Shown here piece after piece: positions 15,591-25,154 of a stretch of 64,000 bases of DNA (positions are counted from its first letter, which is position 1; each line of letters opens with the position of its first letter). The stretch is from Myxococcales bacterium 68-20 (GTDB lineage: Bacteria > Myxococcota_A > Polyangia > Polyangiales > Polyangiaceae). A program made the position numbers and the translations under genes. The notes under the pieces were generated by a model that was not told the origin of the DNA, ran no database searches, and was given only the letters and a program-made list of their open reading frames with translations. The stretch covers positions 1 to 64,000 of the forward strand of contig MKVQ01000017.1 in assembly GCA_001899635.1 (NCBI GenBank), read 5' to 3'.

Positions 15591-18500
15591 TTGGAGCCCT
15601 TCTTCGGCGCCTTCGCAGGGGCGCGCTTCTTCGGGGGCTTCGGCTCCTTCGGCTCCTTCGGCTCCTCCGACTTCTTGGGTTCATCGTCGTCCGGCGCCAT
15701 CGCACCTGGCTTGGCGGGAGCGGGAGCGGGAGCGATAGCGGGCGCTGGCGCAGGCTTCGTGGTCGGCTTGTCGGCGGATGCGCCTCGGCGCGGGCCGTCG
15801 AGGAGTGCGGGAAGAGGCATCGGGCCCTGTGAGCGGACCTCGAAGCCGGTCTCCTTGAAGGGCGGGTAGAGCTCGGCGTTCAGGCGGCCGAGGGCGGTCC
15901 GCATCTGTGCGGTCCACTGGTTGTAGATCCCGAGCTCGATCGCCTTCCTCCAGCCGTTCTCGTAGGCGTCGAGGGAGCGCTCCTCGATCGGAACGACGAA
16001 CTCGTCGATCTGCATCTGGTACTGCTCCTTGTCCGCATCGGAGAGCCCCGAAGGCGCCGGCGAGTCATGGAGCGCCTTGGCGAACGTCTCGTACGTGCGA
16101 CCGATCTGGTAGAGCGCCGCGGTCGTCCACTCCGCGACGCCGAGCGAGACGACGTCGAGGAACACGTTCGATGCTTGCTTGAGGAGCTCGGCCTTCTGCT
16201 TGAGGCGCTGGGAGAGCTGCTTCACGTCGCCCGTGATCTGGATCGCGTCGAAGCGCGCGAGGACACGCTCGCCCTCCAGGTACCGTGCGCGCGCCGCAGC
16301 GTACTTGCCGTCGGGACCGAGCTCGCCTTTGCGATGCTTGCCGATGTCGACGGCGGAGCGGAGCGCGTCGTCGGCCGCCTTCTCCTCGCCGTTCTTCACG
16401 AGCGCCAGCGCGAGGAGGACGTAGCCCTGGACGCGATGGTCCTGGTTCTTCGAGCGGGCCACGTAGCGGCGATAGAGATCGGCCGCCTCCTTGTTCCGAC
16501 CGGCGTTCTGATGCGCCTTGCCCATCTGGAAGACGACCTCGTCGGCGTCGCTCGACGAGCCGTGGCTCTGGAGGTAGCGATTGCCGTTCGCGATCGCCTT
16601 GTCGTGCTCGCCGGTCGCGACGCGGAGGACGACGGCGTTGAACGCCGCGTCCTTCGAGTGCTCGAACCTCTGGTAGTGCGGGTGGTCCTTGTCGGACAGC
16701 CCCGCGATGGCCTCGTGGAAGTCCGCCGACTCGGCGAAGAGCCCCATCGACTGGAACGTCGTCGCGGCGATCCACGCGCCCTGCGGCGACTCCGGCCGAT
16801 CGCGGTAGTCCTTGCCGGTGACGAGCTGCGCGGCTTCCTTCAGCGTCTGGTGATCGCCGGCCTTCTGCGCAGCGAGCTCGGCGTTCACGCACGCCTGCGC
16901 CGCGCGCGGATCCTTCGGGAACTCCTTCGCGGCGCGGAGGTACGCCTTGGCCGCGCCGAGGTGATCGCCCGCTTGCGACTTCTGCTCGCCCTGCTTGAAG
17001 ACGGCCTGGACGATGAGCGTGTCGAGCTTCTTCTGGTTCGCTTCACCGGCGAACGCAGGCGCGGTCTTGAGGCGCCGCGCCCAGGTCTCGATGTTCTCGT
17101 AGTTCTTCGCGCGGTTGAACGAATCGAGGATGAGCTCTCCGGCAGAGAGCGCGTACTGACTGCGCGGGAACTTCTCGAGGAGCGAGCCCCAGATCTTCAC
17201 CGCGGAGTCGTAGACGCCGTAGTCGTAGTACTGGCGTCCCTGACGGAAGAAGAGCTCCGGCAGTGCGGGGTCGTTCGGATAGAGCTGCGCGTAGAGGTCG
17301 AGCGCCTCGGCGAATTTCTTGTCGGCCTCGGTCTCCTGGAAGGCCGACCCTTGCGGGAGCTTCTTCCGCGCCTCGAGCTCCGCGAAGCGCACACGTTCGA
17401 GCGCGGCGATCGCGTTGTAGATCGCGTCGTGGCGGAGCGACTTGAGCGGCTCCTTCTCGGCCGCAGCGTTCGGGATCGCGCGGGCGGCGGCCATGTAGTG
17501 GGTGGCCGCGTCGGTCGGCTTGTCGAGGCGGTAGAAGTAGATCTCGGCGAGGTAGTACTGGACCTGGTAAGCGCCGGTCTCGCCGCTGAACTTCGAGAGG
17601 TAGACGGTGTAGAGCCCCGCGGCTCCCTCGAACTCCGCGCGGCTCGTCTTGTCCTTCTGCGCCTTCGCGTGGAGCTGGAGCGCGTGCTCCTTCAGCTGCT
17701 TCTCGATCTCGTTCGAGGTGTCGGCCACGACCCTCGGATCGCCCTGCGTCTTCGCCCACGCCGATCCCGCGGTGTAGCCCGTCACCGCGCGCTCGTACGT
17801 CGCCCGGAGCTTCGGCCAGTCCTCGACCGCGTTGTACCCCTGCGCGATCGCGAGCACCCACTTGCCGGCATCGCTCGAGGCGGGCTCGAGCTTGAGGAGC
17901 AGCTCGTACGCCTCGATGCCACGGTCGTAGTGCGCCTGATCGTAGAACTGCACCGCGAGCGCGCGCACGACCTTGCCGGCGAAACGATCGCCGCCGATCT
18001 TCGTGAGGAAGCCGTAGACGTCTTGTGCGGTGTTCTTCTCGTCCTCGGTAAAGACCTCGACGAGGTACTTCAGCGCCTCGCTCTGGAGCTCGTCGAGCTG
18101 CTTCTGCTGGACGGCGTTGACCTTCTTGCCTTCGCTGTCCGTGATCTCGAACACGGCGACGAAGCGCTTGGCCGCCTCACTGCCGCGACCGAGGCGCCAG
18201 AGGCACCAGGCGCTCTTGAACATCGCGAGGCCGTAGAGCTCGCTGTTCTTGTGCTGGAGGACCTTCTCGTATTCGGCGAGCGCACCGGCGTAGTCGTACT
18301 TGCCGTTGAAGAGCGCTTCGGCGCGCGCCATGTGCGCGTCGGGAACGAAGCGCGAATTCGGGTGCTCCTTGAGGATGCGGTCGAACCGCGCGAGGGCCTC
18401 GTCCTGCTTGCCCTGCTCGTAGGCGAGGAAGCCGTCGATGTAGAGCGCGAGGTCGTACTGCCCGAACCACGGGTAGTCCTTGAGGACGCGCGCGAACAGA

Positions 18501-19066
18501 TCGCGCGACGGCTGGAAGTTCGGCTCGGGGACGGGTCCTCGCTGATCGACCGGCTTCGCCTCCCAGGCCTTGAACCGATCGACGAACTGCTCGCGCTCGA
18601 GCTCCCACTTCAGCTCGCCGAGCCGGAGCATCGCCTCCGGCATCTCGCGCGCCTCGCGCGGCGTCTCCGCGACGAACGTGGTCAAGAGACCGATCGCTTC
18701 AGCGCGAAGCTGACGGATCTGGGCGACGTCACGATCGATGCGCGCCTCGAGCTGCTTCTGGAGCTGCGCGCGGAGCGCGTCGGGGATCTTCGGGCCGTTC
18801 ACCGGACGGCCGCCAGCTCCCGTGAGGGACGAGGCGCCCGCTCCTTGCTGCGCACGCTTCGCGGCGCCGGGCTTTTGTGCCGGCTTCGCGTCGATCGTCT
18901 TCTCGGCGGCCGCGCGCACGGTCGAACCCGACGGCGGCGGCGTCACGGTGGTCGTGGGTTCCTGGACGACCGGCTTGCCCTTGTCCGGCGCGGCGTGCGC
19001 GAGCTCCGGCGCGAGGCAGAGCGCCGCCACCGAAAGAGCGAGACCCAAGCGCGAGCGAACGAGCAC
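15587..19066 (-). CDS. gltD: Large periplasmic TPR protein, GltD (AgmU)-like
   Basis: A 1159-residue secreted protein: signal peptide ending ELAHA, a Thr/Pro/Ala-rich segment to about residue 90, then TPR and related helical repeats over almost the whole length (such as LALYIDGFLAYEQGKQDEAL, LFFRQGRQYYDYGVYDSAV, ADLYRRYVARSKNQDHRV), and a C-terminal Pro/Lys/Ala-rich tail. Length and plan fit AgmU/GltD, the large TPR protein of the gliding complex. The GTG at 19066 is chosen because the signal peptide follows it directly; the open frame runs further upstream but without secretion signals. It is first in the coupled run gltD-gltE-small membrane protein. Confidence 0.6.
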   Translation of the reverse strand: MLVRSRLGLALSVAALCLAPELAHAAPDKGKPVVQEPTTTVTPPPSGSTVRAAAEKTIDAKPAQKPGAAKRAQQGAGASSLTGAGGRPVNGPKIPDALRAQLQKQLEARIDRDVAQIRQLRAEAIGLLTTFVAETPREAREMPEAMLRLGELKWELEREQFVDRFKAWEAKPVDQRGPVPEPNFQPSRDLFARVLKDYPWFGQYDLALYIDGFLAYEQGKQDEALARFDRILKEHPNSRFVPDAHMARAEALFNGKYDYAGALAEYEKVLQHKNSELYGLAMFKSAWCLWRLGRGSEAAKRFVAVFEITDSEGKKVNAVQQKQLDELQSEALKYLVEVFTEDEKNTAQDVYGFLTKIGGDRFAGKVVRALAVQFYDQAHYDRGIEAYELLLKLEPASSDAGKWVLAIAQGYNAVEDWPKLRATYERAVTGYTAGSAWAKTQGDPRVVADTSNEIEKQLKEHALQLHAKAQKDKTSRAEFEGAAGLYTVYLSKFSGETGAYQVQYYLAEIYFYRLDKPTDAATHYMAAARAIPNAAAEKEPLKSLRHDAIYNAIAALERVRFAELEARKKLPQGSAFQETEADKKFAEALDLYAQLYPNDPALPELFFRQGRQYYDYGVYDSAVKIWGSLLEKFPRSQYALSAGELILDSFNRAKNYENIETWARRLKTAPAFAGEANQKKLDTLIVQAVFKQGEQKSQAGDHLGAAKAYLRAAKEFPKDPRAAQACVNAELAAQKAGDHQTLKEAAQLVTGKDYRDRPESPQGAWIAATTFQSMGLFAESADFHEAIAGLSDKDHPHYQRFEHSKDAAFNAVVLRVATGEHDKAIANGNRYLQSHGSSSDADEVVFQMGKAHQNAGRNKEAADLYRRYVARSKNQDHRVQGYVLLALALVKNGEEKAADDALRSAVDIGKHRKGELGPDGKYAAARARYLEGERVLARFDAIQITGDVKQLSQRLKQKAELLKQASNVFLDVVSLGVAEWTTAALYQIGRTYETFAKALHDSPAPSGLSDADKEQYQMQIDEFVVPIEERSLDAYENGWRKAIELGIYNQWTAQMRTALGRLNAELYPPFKETGFEVRSQGPMPLPALLDGPRRGASADKPTTKPAPAPAIAPAPAPAKPGAMAPDDDEPKKSEEPKEPKEPKPPKKRAPAKAPKKGSK

Positions 19067-19285
19067 CGGACGCCATGATACACGCCACGAGCGGGACCGC
19101 GCCGCCCGTGTGCGCCCACTCGAGCCGAGCTGTGGGAGCGACGGGCCGCGATTCGAACCACGGAAAGCGTCGAGCAGGCCGGCAGCTCCGGCTGTCCACG
19201 ACGATCGCGTTGCACAATCGAACGCGACGCTGGGCTCACGGCAGCGTTCGTCCGCGTCTCGGCCCGGAATGGTAAGATTCACGGC

Positions 19286-19867
19286 ATGCCGCTGCCGGCC
19301 GCCTCGAACATGCCGCCGGACGAATTCCTCGCGTGGGAGCGTGAGCAGCCGAACGAGCGTCACCACTACGTCCGGGGCGAGATCTTCGCGATGTCCGGCG
19401 GCTCCGCCCGGCACAGCTTTCTCGGAGCGCAGCTCATTCGACTCCTGGGCCAAGGCGTCCTCGGAGGGCCGTGCGCCGCGTACACGGCCGATCTGCGCCT
19501 CGGCTTGGCGAACGACTTCTTCGTCTACGCAGACGCCGTCGTGGTGTGCAGACCGATGGCCTTCCGTCCTGGAACGAAGGACGTCGTGACGAACCCGTCG
19601 GTGGTGGTCGAAGTCCTCTCGAAGAGCACCGAAGCGTACGACCGCGGAGACAAGCTCGCGGGATACCTGGCGCTTGCCTCGATCCAGCACATCTTGCTCG
19701 TCTCTCAACGCGAGCAGCGCGTCGAGGCGTACTCACGCCAGACCGACGGTAGCTTTCGATTCGAGGTGCTCGGCCCCGGGACGACCGTCGATCTCGGCGC
19801 GGTGAAGGCCAAGATTTCCGTCGACGCGATCTACTCCGGCGCGTTCGATCTGCCAGGGGACGAATGA
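19286..19867 (+). CDS. Uma2-family (DUF820) putative endonuclease
   Basis: A 193-residue protein of the Uma2/DUF820 family, a PD-(D/E)xK nuclease fold. Landmarks are DEFLAWEREQPNERHHYVRGE at the start, YADAVVVC (usual motif PDxxV) and VVVEVLSKST, which holds the Glu-x-Ser/Lys of the active site, followed by YDRGDKLAGYLALASI and a Leu-Pro-Gly C-terminus. The Pro of PD is replaced by Ala, but Asp is kept. Uma2 genes are numerous in cyanobacteria and myxobacteria and their function is unsettled. A second member is at 55311. The gene is solitary. Confidence 0.85.
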   Translation: MPLPAASNMPPDEFLAWEREQPNERHHYVRGEIFAMSGGSARHSFLGAQLIRLLGQGVLGGPCAAYTADLRLGLANDFFVYADAVVVCRPMAFRPGTKDVVTNPSVVVEVLSKSTEAYDRGDKLAGYLALASIQHILLVSQREQRVEAYSRQTDGSFRFEVLGPGTTVDLGAVKAKISVDAIYSGAFDLPGDE

Positions 19868-19972
19868 GGCGAGGACGCCGTGAGCCTCCTGACGCTCAGC
19901 ATCGACGATGAACAGGACCTGGCGTCATGCTACCTCGTGCTGGACGTCTCGAGCCGCGGAGACGTGAACAGC

Positions 19973-20095
19973 GAGAGCGAGAGCGAGAGCGAGAGCGAGA
20001 GCGAGAGCGAGAGCGAGAGCGAGAGCGAGAGCGAGAGCGAGAGCGAGAGCGAGAGCGAGAGCGAGAGCGAGAGCGAGAGCGAGAGCGAGAGCGAG
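19973..20095. repeat. (GAGAGC)n hexanucleotide microsatellite, about 20 copies
   Basis: An uninterrupted run of GAGAGC units fills 123 bp in the 337-bp gap between the Uma2 gene and the DUF885 gene. Read on the plus strand it encodes alternating Ser-Glu, but the flanking open frame has no other sign of being a gene. The same hexamer in the opposite orientation occurs at 28905-29060. Such runs are prone to length change by slippage. Confidence 0.95.
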
Positions 20096-20204
20096 GGTCT
20101 ACCGAACACCCCACGGGGATTGATCCACGCCGATGTGCCGGGATGTGCGGACACGAGAGCGCTTGACCATTCGATTGGCAGGTGGGAAAGACGGTGCTCT
20201 CGCG

Positions 20205-21971
20205 ATGGTAGGTAGTTTCACGCGCGCGATCGCGGTCGCAGGCATCGTCGGCGCCGCGAGCTGTGCTCCGGCCGCGCAGGCGCCCGTGTCTGCGCCGCTT
20301 CCTGCCGCGAGCTCCGAAGGAGCTACCGCCTCCAGCGAGAGCGCCGATCGGGCGGTCGCCGCGCTCGCGGATCGCTACCTGGCGTTGCTCGTCGAGAACT
20401 CGCCCGAGCACGCGACGTCGCTCGGCATCCACGACCAGGATGCGCGGCTCGACGATCGAACGCCGGCGGGCTTCGAGGCGGCGCTCGCGCGCGAGGAGCG
20501 CTTCCTCGACGAGCTCGAACGCGTGACGTTCGAGGGCAAGCCGTCGCGGAGCGCGGAGATCGATCTGTCGCTGCTCCGCCGCATGGTGCGCGTCTCCGTG
20601 CGGAAGGCGCGCGAGCAGCGGCCGCTCCAGACCAATCCGAGTCATTACCTGAGGCCGATCAGCGCGCTCTTCGAGATGCTCGCGCGCCCGGCGCCGACGA
20701 ACGAAGCGTGTGCGCGCGCGGCGATCCTCCGGCTCGAGCAGCTCCCCGGGGTGATCGCACTCGCGAAGGCGAACCTCGACAACCCTTCCCGCGCCGCCAC
20801 CGAAGCCGCTCTGGAGGACGCGCGCGGCGTGGACGAGTTCCTCGTTCATCATCGCGCGTTCCTCGAGAAACACGGCGGAGACGCGAAGCGCGCGCGCCGC
20901 GCCGTCACCAAGGCGATCGCGGCCTACGCCGACTACGCCAAGTGGCTCGAGAAGGACCTCCTCCCGCGCTCGCGCGGACAGTTCGCGATGGGACGCGAGC
21001 TCTTCGAGTTCCTGCTCCGCGAGGACTACGCGCTCAGCGAAGACGCCGACGAGGTCTACGTCATCGGAAAGCGCGCCTTCGATCGTGCGAAGGCGGAGCT
21101 CGAAAAAGCCGCGCGTGCGATCGATCCCGACGAGCGCCGCTGGCCCGACGTCATCGCGCGCCTGAAGGCGAACCACCCGACGCCCGACGGGCTCGTCTCC
21201 GCCTACAGCAACGAAACGACTCGCGCGCGCGCGTTCCTCGCCGCGAAGTCGATCGTCCCCTTCCCTCCGGGCGAGATCCTCGAGGTGAAGGAGACGCCCG
21301 AGTTCTCGCGCGCGACCACCCAAGCGGCTTACGACATGCCGCCCCCCTTCGACACGACCACGGCGAAGGGCATCTTCCTGGTCACGCCCGCGGACCCGTC
21401 GTGGTCCGCCGCGAAGCAGGAGGAGTACCTGCGCGAGCACGGCAACGGCAACATCGTCGACACCGTCGTCCACGAGGCCTACCCCGGGCATCACCTCCAG
21501 GTCTCGTTCGCGCGCCTGCATCCGTCGGTCGTCCGGCGCGTCGCCGACTCGAACATCTTCTGCGAGGGCTGGGGCCTCTACGCCGAAGAGCTGATGTCCG
21601 AGGTCGGCTACTACACGCCGGAGGAGCGCCTCTTCCAGCTCGAGTGGGCCCTCGTGCGCGCCGCCCGTGTCCTCATCGACGTCGGCCTCCACACCCGCTC
21701 GATGACGATCGACGAGGCGGCGAGGTTGCTCGTCGACGAGGTCCACCTCGAGCCGGTCCTGGCAGAGATCGAAGCGCGCCGCTACGCGCTCTCGGCAACG
21801 CAGCCGCTCTCCTACGTCCTCGGCGCCGAGCACATCCGCTCCCTCCGCGATCGCTGGACGCGCGAGCGCGGCCCGGACCTCCACGCCTTCCACAAGGCCG
21901 TCCTCTCGGAGGGCTCGATCCCGCCGGCCCTGGTGGAGCACGCGATCTTCGGCGCCCCCGAGCGGCCGTAG
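20205..21971 (+). CDS. DUF885 lipoprotein, putative zinc metallopeptidase
   Basis: A 588-residue predicted lipoprotein (GAASC, Cys16). The body is a DUF885 domain, a family of gluzincin-like proteins. [10 protein letters not shown] at residues 423-432 has the His-Glu-x3-His arrangement expected for metal binding, and [10 protein letters not shown] at 454-463 supplies the downstream Glu. Most of the protein is helical. Members are probably periplasmic peptidases, but substrates are unknown. The ATG at 20205 is chosen because the lipoprotein signal starts there. Downstream lie two units of a 42-bp repeat and the convergent lipoprotein gene at 22122. Confidence 0.85.
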   Translation: MVGSFTRAIAVAGIVGAASCAPAAQAPVSAPLPAASSEGATASSESADRAVAALADRYLALLVENSPEHATSLGIHDQDARLDDRTPAGFEAALAREERFLDELERVTFEGKPSRSAEIDLSLLRRMVRVSVRKAREQRPLQTNPSHYLRPISALFEMLARPAPTNEACARAAILRLEQLPGVIALAKANLDNPSRAATEAALEDARGVDEFLVHHRAFLEKHGGDAKRARRAVTKAIAAYADYAKWLEKDLLPRSRGQFAMGRELFEFLLREDYALSEDADEVYVIGKRAFDRAKAELEKAARAIDPDERRWPDVIARLKANHPTPDGLVSAYSNETTRARAFLAAKSIVPFPPGEILEVKETPEFSRATTQAAYDMPPPFDTTTAKGIFLVTPADPSWSAAKQEEYLREHGNGNIVDTVVHEAYPGHHLQVSFARLHPSVVRRVADSNIFCEGWGLYAEELMSEVGYYTPEERLFQLEWALVRAARVLIDVGLHTRSMTIDEAARLLVDEVHLEPVLAEIEARRYALSATQPLSYVLGAEHIRSLRDRWTRERGPDLHAFHKAVLSEGSIPPALVEHAIFGAPERP

Positions 21972-21982
21972 GGCCGCCACGG

Positions 21983-22066
21983 CACAGATCAATCCAGTGA
22001 ACGGCAGCCCTGCGGCTCGTGGAAGCGAGATCGATCGCGCTTCCAGCAGCCCCGGCGTCAATACAC
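21983..22066. repeat. Two units of a 42-bp tandem repeat
   Basis: The GATC cores at 21987 and 22029 are exactly 42 bp apart and are followed by similar AGCCC(T/C)GCGG-type and CCAGC-type blocks. The pattern matches the 42-bp tandem array at 25936-26117. It lies in the gap after the DUF885 gene, near the end of the convergent gene at 22122. Confidence 0.55.
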
Positions 22067-22121
22067 GCGGACTCGATCCGACTGCGACCGGTGTCGGTTG
22101 GTCATCGCACGGGCCATCGCC

Positions 22122-22889
22122 TCAGCCCGACCGGACAACGCCCGACCAGACGATGGAGCATCGCGCGTCGGCGGTTGGTGGGTCCTTCGTCAACGAGCGA
22201 ACACCTACGAAAAGCTCCTCGCCCTCTTCAACAGCAAACGCGCCGCTGACGTTGAGTGGCGCGTTGGGAAGCGCGCCCAGGAACCAGTGAGGATTCTCCG
22301 CGCGCCCTGCGAAGGCGAAGACCTCGTCCGGGCAGGCGCCGCTGGCGTAGATGTTCGTCACGGTGATCGGGCCGACGATCGCGCGTACCTTGCGGCATCG
22401 GTCCTGTTCGACGGCAAGCGGGCCAGCGTCGCACGGGATCGCGCGCGGATCGCCCGCCGGAGATGCCATTCCGGTTCGCACCTTCACGAGGCCCGCTGTT
22501 AGCCCCACGGCGGCACCGAGCTCCGATCCGTGAGCTGCCTTCGCTTCGCTCGCAACGGGCTCGCGGCCCTCGAGGATGTCGATCACACCGTCAACCGCAG
22601 CCTGCCGCTCGCTACCGAGCACTTTGGTGGCCGGCTTGATGGCCGCCGTCAACGTACGGAGCTTCTCGGGCGAGTTGGCCTTCGCCACGGCGCGGAGCTT
22701 GACCTCCGCACCGGCTTTGTCGCCGTCGATGTACTGGACGAGGCCGTTCACCAGCTCGTCGCACTGCTTCACTCCGGCGGACGAACACTGGTCTGCAACG
22801 GGCCGTTTCACGATCCACGTGTTACTGCCGCAGCCCACCACGAACGCAACGACTGCAATCAGCCCCGGGCCTGCGCACTTCCTCGACAT
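22122..22889 (-). CDS. Hypothetical lipoprotein
   Basis: A 255-residue predicted lipoprotein with lipobox VVGC (Cys20). The mature part has a few scattered cysteines and a helical N-terminal half containing ELVNGLVQYIDGDKAGAEVKLR, then a C-terminal half rich in short strands (IVGPITVTNIYASG, NPHWFLGALPNAPLNVSG). No family is recognised. The ATG at 22889 is supported by GGGAG six nt upstream; a frame reaching 22988 has no such site. It is alone, convergent with the DUF885 gene. Envelope location is the only thing that can be inferred. Confidence 0.7.
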   Translation of the reverse strand: MSRKCAGPGLIAVVAFVVGCGSNTWIVKRPVADQCSSAGVKQCDELVNGLVQYIDGDKAGAEVKLRAVAKANSPEKLRTLTAAIKPATKVLGSERQAAVDGVIDILEGREPVASEAKAAHGSELGAAVGLTAGLVKVRTGMASPAGDPRAIPCDAGPLAVEQDRCRKVRAIVGPITVTNIYASGACPDEVFAFAGRAENPHWFLGALPNAPLNVSGAFAVEEGEELFVGVRSLTKDPPTADARCSIVWSGVVRSG

Positions 22890-23038
22890 CGGCAACTCCC
22901 TCGCCGGCGACGTGCCGGCAGATCCTCGCAGCCTCACTCGATCCGAGGCGAGCCGTCCATCACCCCTGAGGCTTACCAATGGCTCCATCGGTCGGGATGG
23001 TTGGGAATTAACTGTGGAAGTGGGTCGTTCGCGCGTGC

Positions 23039-23242
23039 ATGAACGACCAGGTGGCTCGCGAGGAGTTCGGAGCGACGGACCTCGGGGATGTCCGATGCAC
23101 GCGACGGCCCCTCACGATGGCGATGGGAGCGGCACACCGACCTTCGGGTAAGGTCGCGGCCGTGTTCGATCGTCCCGCAGAGCGCGAAGGTACTTACGAC
23201 TTGAGAGCCAAGGCGCCCAAGGGCTGCAGAGCTCGAGGTTAA
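23039..23242 (+). pseudogene. IS4-type transposase, N-terminal remnant
   Basis: A 67-codon frame starting MNDQVAREEFGATDLGDVRC resembles the N-terminal DNA-binding domain of IS4-family transposases (an EFG...LGD.RRT.RL...A pattern, then a FD..AER.G.YD segment). The match stops near codon 54 and the DDE catalytic domain is absent. No terminal inverted repeats were found. It is an old insertion-sequence relic in the 454-bp gap between the lipoprotein gene and the first HTH-ImmA module; the rest of the gap (22890-23038, 23243-23343) shows no gene. TAGGCT at 23317-23322 could be the -10 box of the next gene. Confidence 0.6.
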
Positions 23243-23343
23243 CGCAAGGCGGCTGCCGGGATCGGCAAACTCAGCCCTGGGCGCCGACCGCACGCCGCGG
23301 CTGGACGATAACGCGCTAGGCTTTGGAGAAGAGGGGTTAGGTC

Positions 23344-24525
23344 GTGGCGAAGAGCGTCGAAGCACTGGTGAAGCCATCGCTCCTCGAGTGGGCGCGGAGG
23401 TCCGCCAAGATCTCGACCGCGGACGCGGCCGCGAAGCTCGGCGTTGACGAGGGCACGCTGATCGAGTGGGAGACGAAGGACGAGCCGAAGCCCACGCTCG
23501 CCCGGCTCCGCGAGATGGCGAAGCTCTACAAGCGGGCGCTCGCCGTCTTCTACCTCGACGCTCCACCGAAGGGCTTCGAGGTCCTGCGAGACTTCCGGAT
23601 GCTCGATCCGGAGAAGCCTCAGATCACGACCGCGCTCGAGTTCGCGCTTCGGGACGCGAGCGCGCGCCGGGAGCAGGCCGTCGAGCTCGCGCGCATGCTC
23701 AATGTCGAGATCCCGATCTTCGGCGTCACCGCAACGCTCGAAGATCACGCGGACGTCGTTGCGGAGACGATCCGCGCCCGGCTGGGCGTCAGCATGAAGA
23801 GCCAGCTCGAGTGGAAGCACGACTCGGCCGCCGTCGCGGCGTGGCGCGCCGCGCTCGAGGCCGCGGGCATCCTCGTCTTCCGCGCGGGCGATCTACCGTG
23901 GGAGGACGCGCGCGGCTTCTCGATCTGGGCAGAGGCTTACCCCGCCATCGCATTCAACTCGCAGGAGGACACCGCCCCGCGCGTCTTCACGATGCTGCAC
24001 GAGGCCGCTCACATCGCGCTCCGCGCCGGCGGCATCGGGGTCTGCAACCTCGATGACGACGGGCAGGGTCTAGGGCCGCGGGTCGAGGCGTTCTGCAACC
24101 GCGTCGCTGGCGCCGTCCTCGTCCCCCGCGAGATGCTCCTCATGCAGCCGGAGGTCGACCGCCAGCCCGCGCGTGCGTGGAGTGAAGACGAGCTGAAGGC
24201 GTTGGCGCGGCGCTTCCATGTGAGCGCAGAGGTGATTGCGCGCCGACTCGTGATCGTGGGGAAGGCGACGAGCGAGTTCTACAAGGCAAGGCGCGCGCGG
24301 ATGAAGGCGCTCCACGAGGGTCGGAAGCGGCCCAAGCCCGGGGCCTCGGGCGGCATGGAACACCCCTCGGAGCGGGTCGTCCGGCAGAGCGGCTCCACGT
24401 TCACGCGCCTCGTGCTCAACGCCTACGAGGAGCGACGGATCACCGCCAGCGAGGTCGCGGACGCCTTCGACGTCCGGTTGAAGCACCTCGAAGCCATCTC
24501 CCGCGAGGTGAAGGGCGCTGCATGA
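23344..24525 (+). CDS. HTH-ImmA/IrrE metallopeptidase regulator (partner of DUF4411)
   Basis: A 393-residue protein. Residues 10-70 form an XRE-type helix-turn-helix (STADAAAKLGVDEGTLIEWE). The centre is an ImmA/IrrE peptidase domain with HEAAH at residues 219-223 and a following region with RVEAFCNRVAGAVLVPREML, typical of the family. A C-terminal extension (ERVVRQSGSTFTRLVLNAYEE) is common when the partner is a DUF4411 protein. Family knowledge: such proteins act as antitoxins/regulators that bind the promoter and may cleave a repressor. The start is GTG at 23344, behind GAAGAGGGG. It overlaps the DUF4411 gene by ATGA (24522-24525). Confidence 0.88.
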   Translation: MAKSVEALVKPSLLEWARRSAKISTADAAAKLGVDEGTLIEWETKDEPKPTLARLREMAKLYKRALAVFYLDAPPKGFEVLRDFRMLDPEKPQITTALEFALRDASARREQAVELARMLNVEIPIFGVTATLEDHADVVAETIRARLGVSMKSQLEWKHDSAAVAAWRAALEAAGILVFRAGDLPWEDARGFSIWAEAYPAIAFNSQEDTAPRVFTMLHEAAHIALRAGGIGVCNLDDDGQGLGPRVEAFCNRVAGAVLVPREMLLMQPEVDRQPARAWSEDELKALARRFHVSAEVIARRLVIVGKATSEFYKARRARMKALHEGRKRPKPGASGGMEHPSERVVRQSGSTFTRLVLNAYEERRITASEVADAFDVRLKHLEAISREVKGAA

Positions 24526-25028
24526 CGAAGAAGGGGGGGCCCGCGCCGGTCGCGGTCAAGAAGCCGAGGTACATGCTCGACAGCTCGGTGCTCATCGAGG
24601 CGTACCAGCGCAACTACCCGATGGACGTGAACGAGACGTTCTGGGTGAAGCTGGATGCGCTGATCGTCGAGGGGCATGCGTGTATGCCGGACGAGGTCTA
24701 CCGCGAGATCGAGAAGAAGGCTGACGCGCTCTTCGACTGGTGCTCCGATCGCAAGGACCACCTCGTCATGCCCATCGACGTCGCCGAGCAGGTGGCGGTC
24801 GCGGAGGTGCTCAAGGCTCACGCGCGGCTGGTCGACACGAAGAAGGGCCGCTCGATGGGCGATCCCTGGGTCATCGCGTTCGCGAAAGTGCACGGAGCCA
24901 CCGTCGTGACGGAGGAGCACCTCACGCGCAATCTCGCGGCACCGCGAATACCGGACGTGTGCGCGGCGATGGGGATCGACTGCATCAACACCCTGGCGCT
25001 CGTCCGCGCCGAGAAGTGGAAGTTCTGA
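24522..25028 (+). CDS. DUF4411 PIN-like protein, putative toxin
   Basis: A 168-residue protein of the DUF4411 family, distant PIN-domain nucleases. The first conserved Asp is in RYMLDSSVLIEAYQ (Asp19), an acidic stretch DEVYREIEKKADALFDW follows, and MGDPWVIAFAKVHGATVVTEE is the second PIN-like acidic block. It is translated from an ATG that overlaps the stop of the HTH-ImmA gene, the usual order for this toxin-antitoxin pair. I infer an RNase-type toxin. The last 37 codons and the bases after the stop are duplicated at 28250-28394. Confidence 0.85.
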   Translation: MTKKGGPAPVAVKKPRYMLDSSVLIEAYQRNYPMDVNETFWVKLDALIVEGHACMPDEVYREIEKKADALFDWCSDRKDHLVMPIDVAEQVAVAEVLKAHARLVDTKKGRSMGDPWVIAFAKVHGATVVTEEHLTRNLAAPRIPDVCAAMGIDCINTLALVRAEKWKF

Positions 25029-25154
25029 AGGGGGCGTCTCGTGGGTTGACCGCCCGGCGAGCCTCTGCGAACTTGCAGCCCTCGCACCGGGGGGTGGCGT
25101 GCGTGGTGTGCGTTGTCTCCCGCGTGTCGATCTCGGATCGAAGAGGGGGATTTC

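Noticed and set aside
16067-19078. A 1003-codon frame opposite the gltD-like gene
   Set aside because: It is the antisense of an obvious TPR protein; the long frame results from high GC. The same applies to the 1079-codon frame at 32344-35583 and the 870-codon frame at 46861-49473.
19880-20215. A 111-codon frame encoding a long Ser-Glu repeat
   Set aside because: It consists mainly of the GAGAGC microsatellite, has no ribosome-binding site and no conserved flanks.
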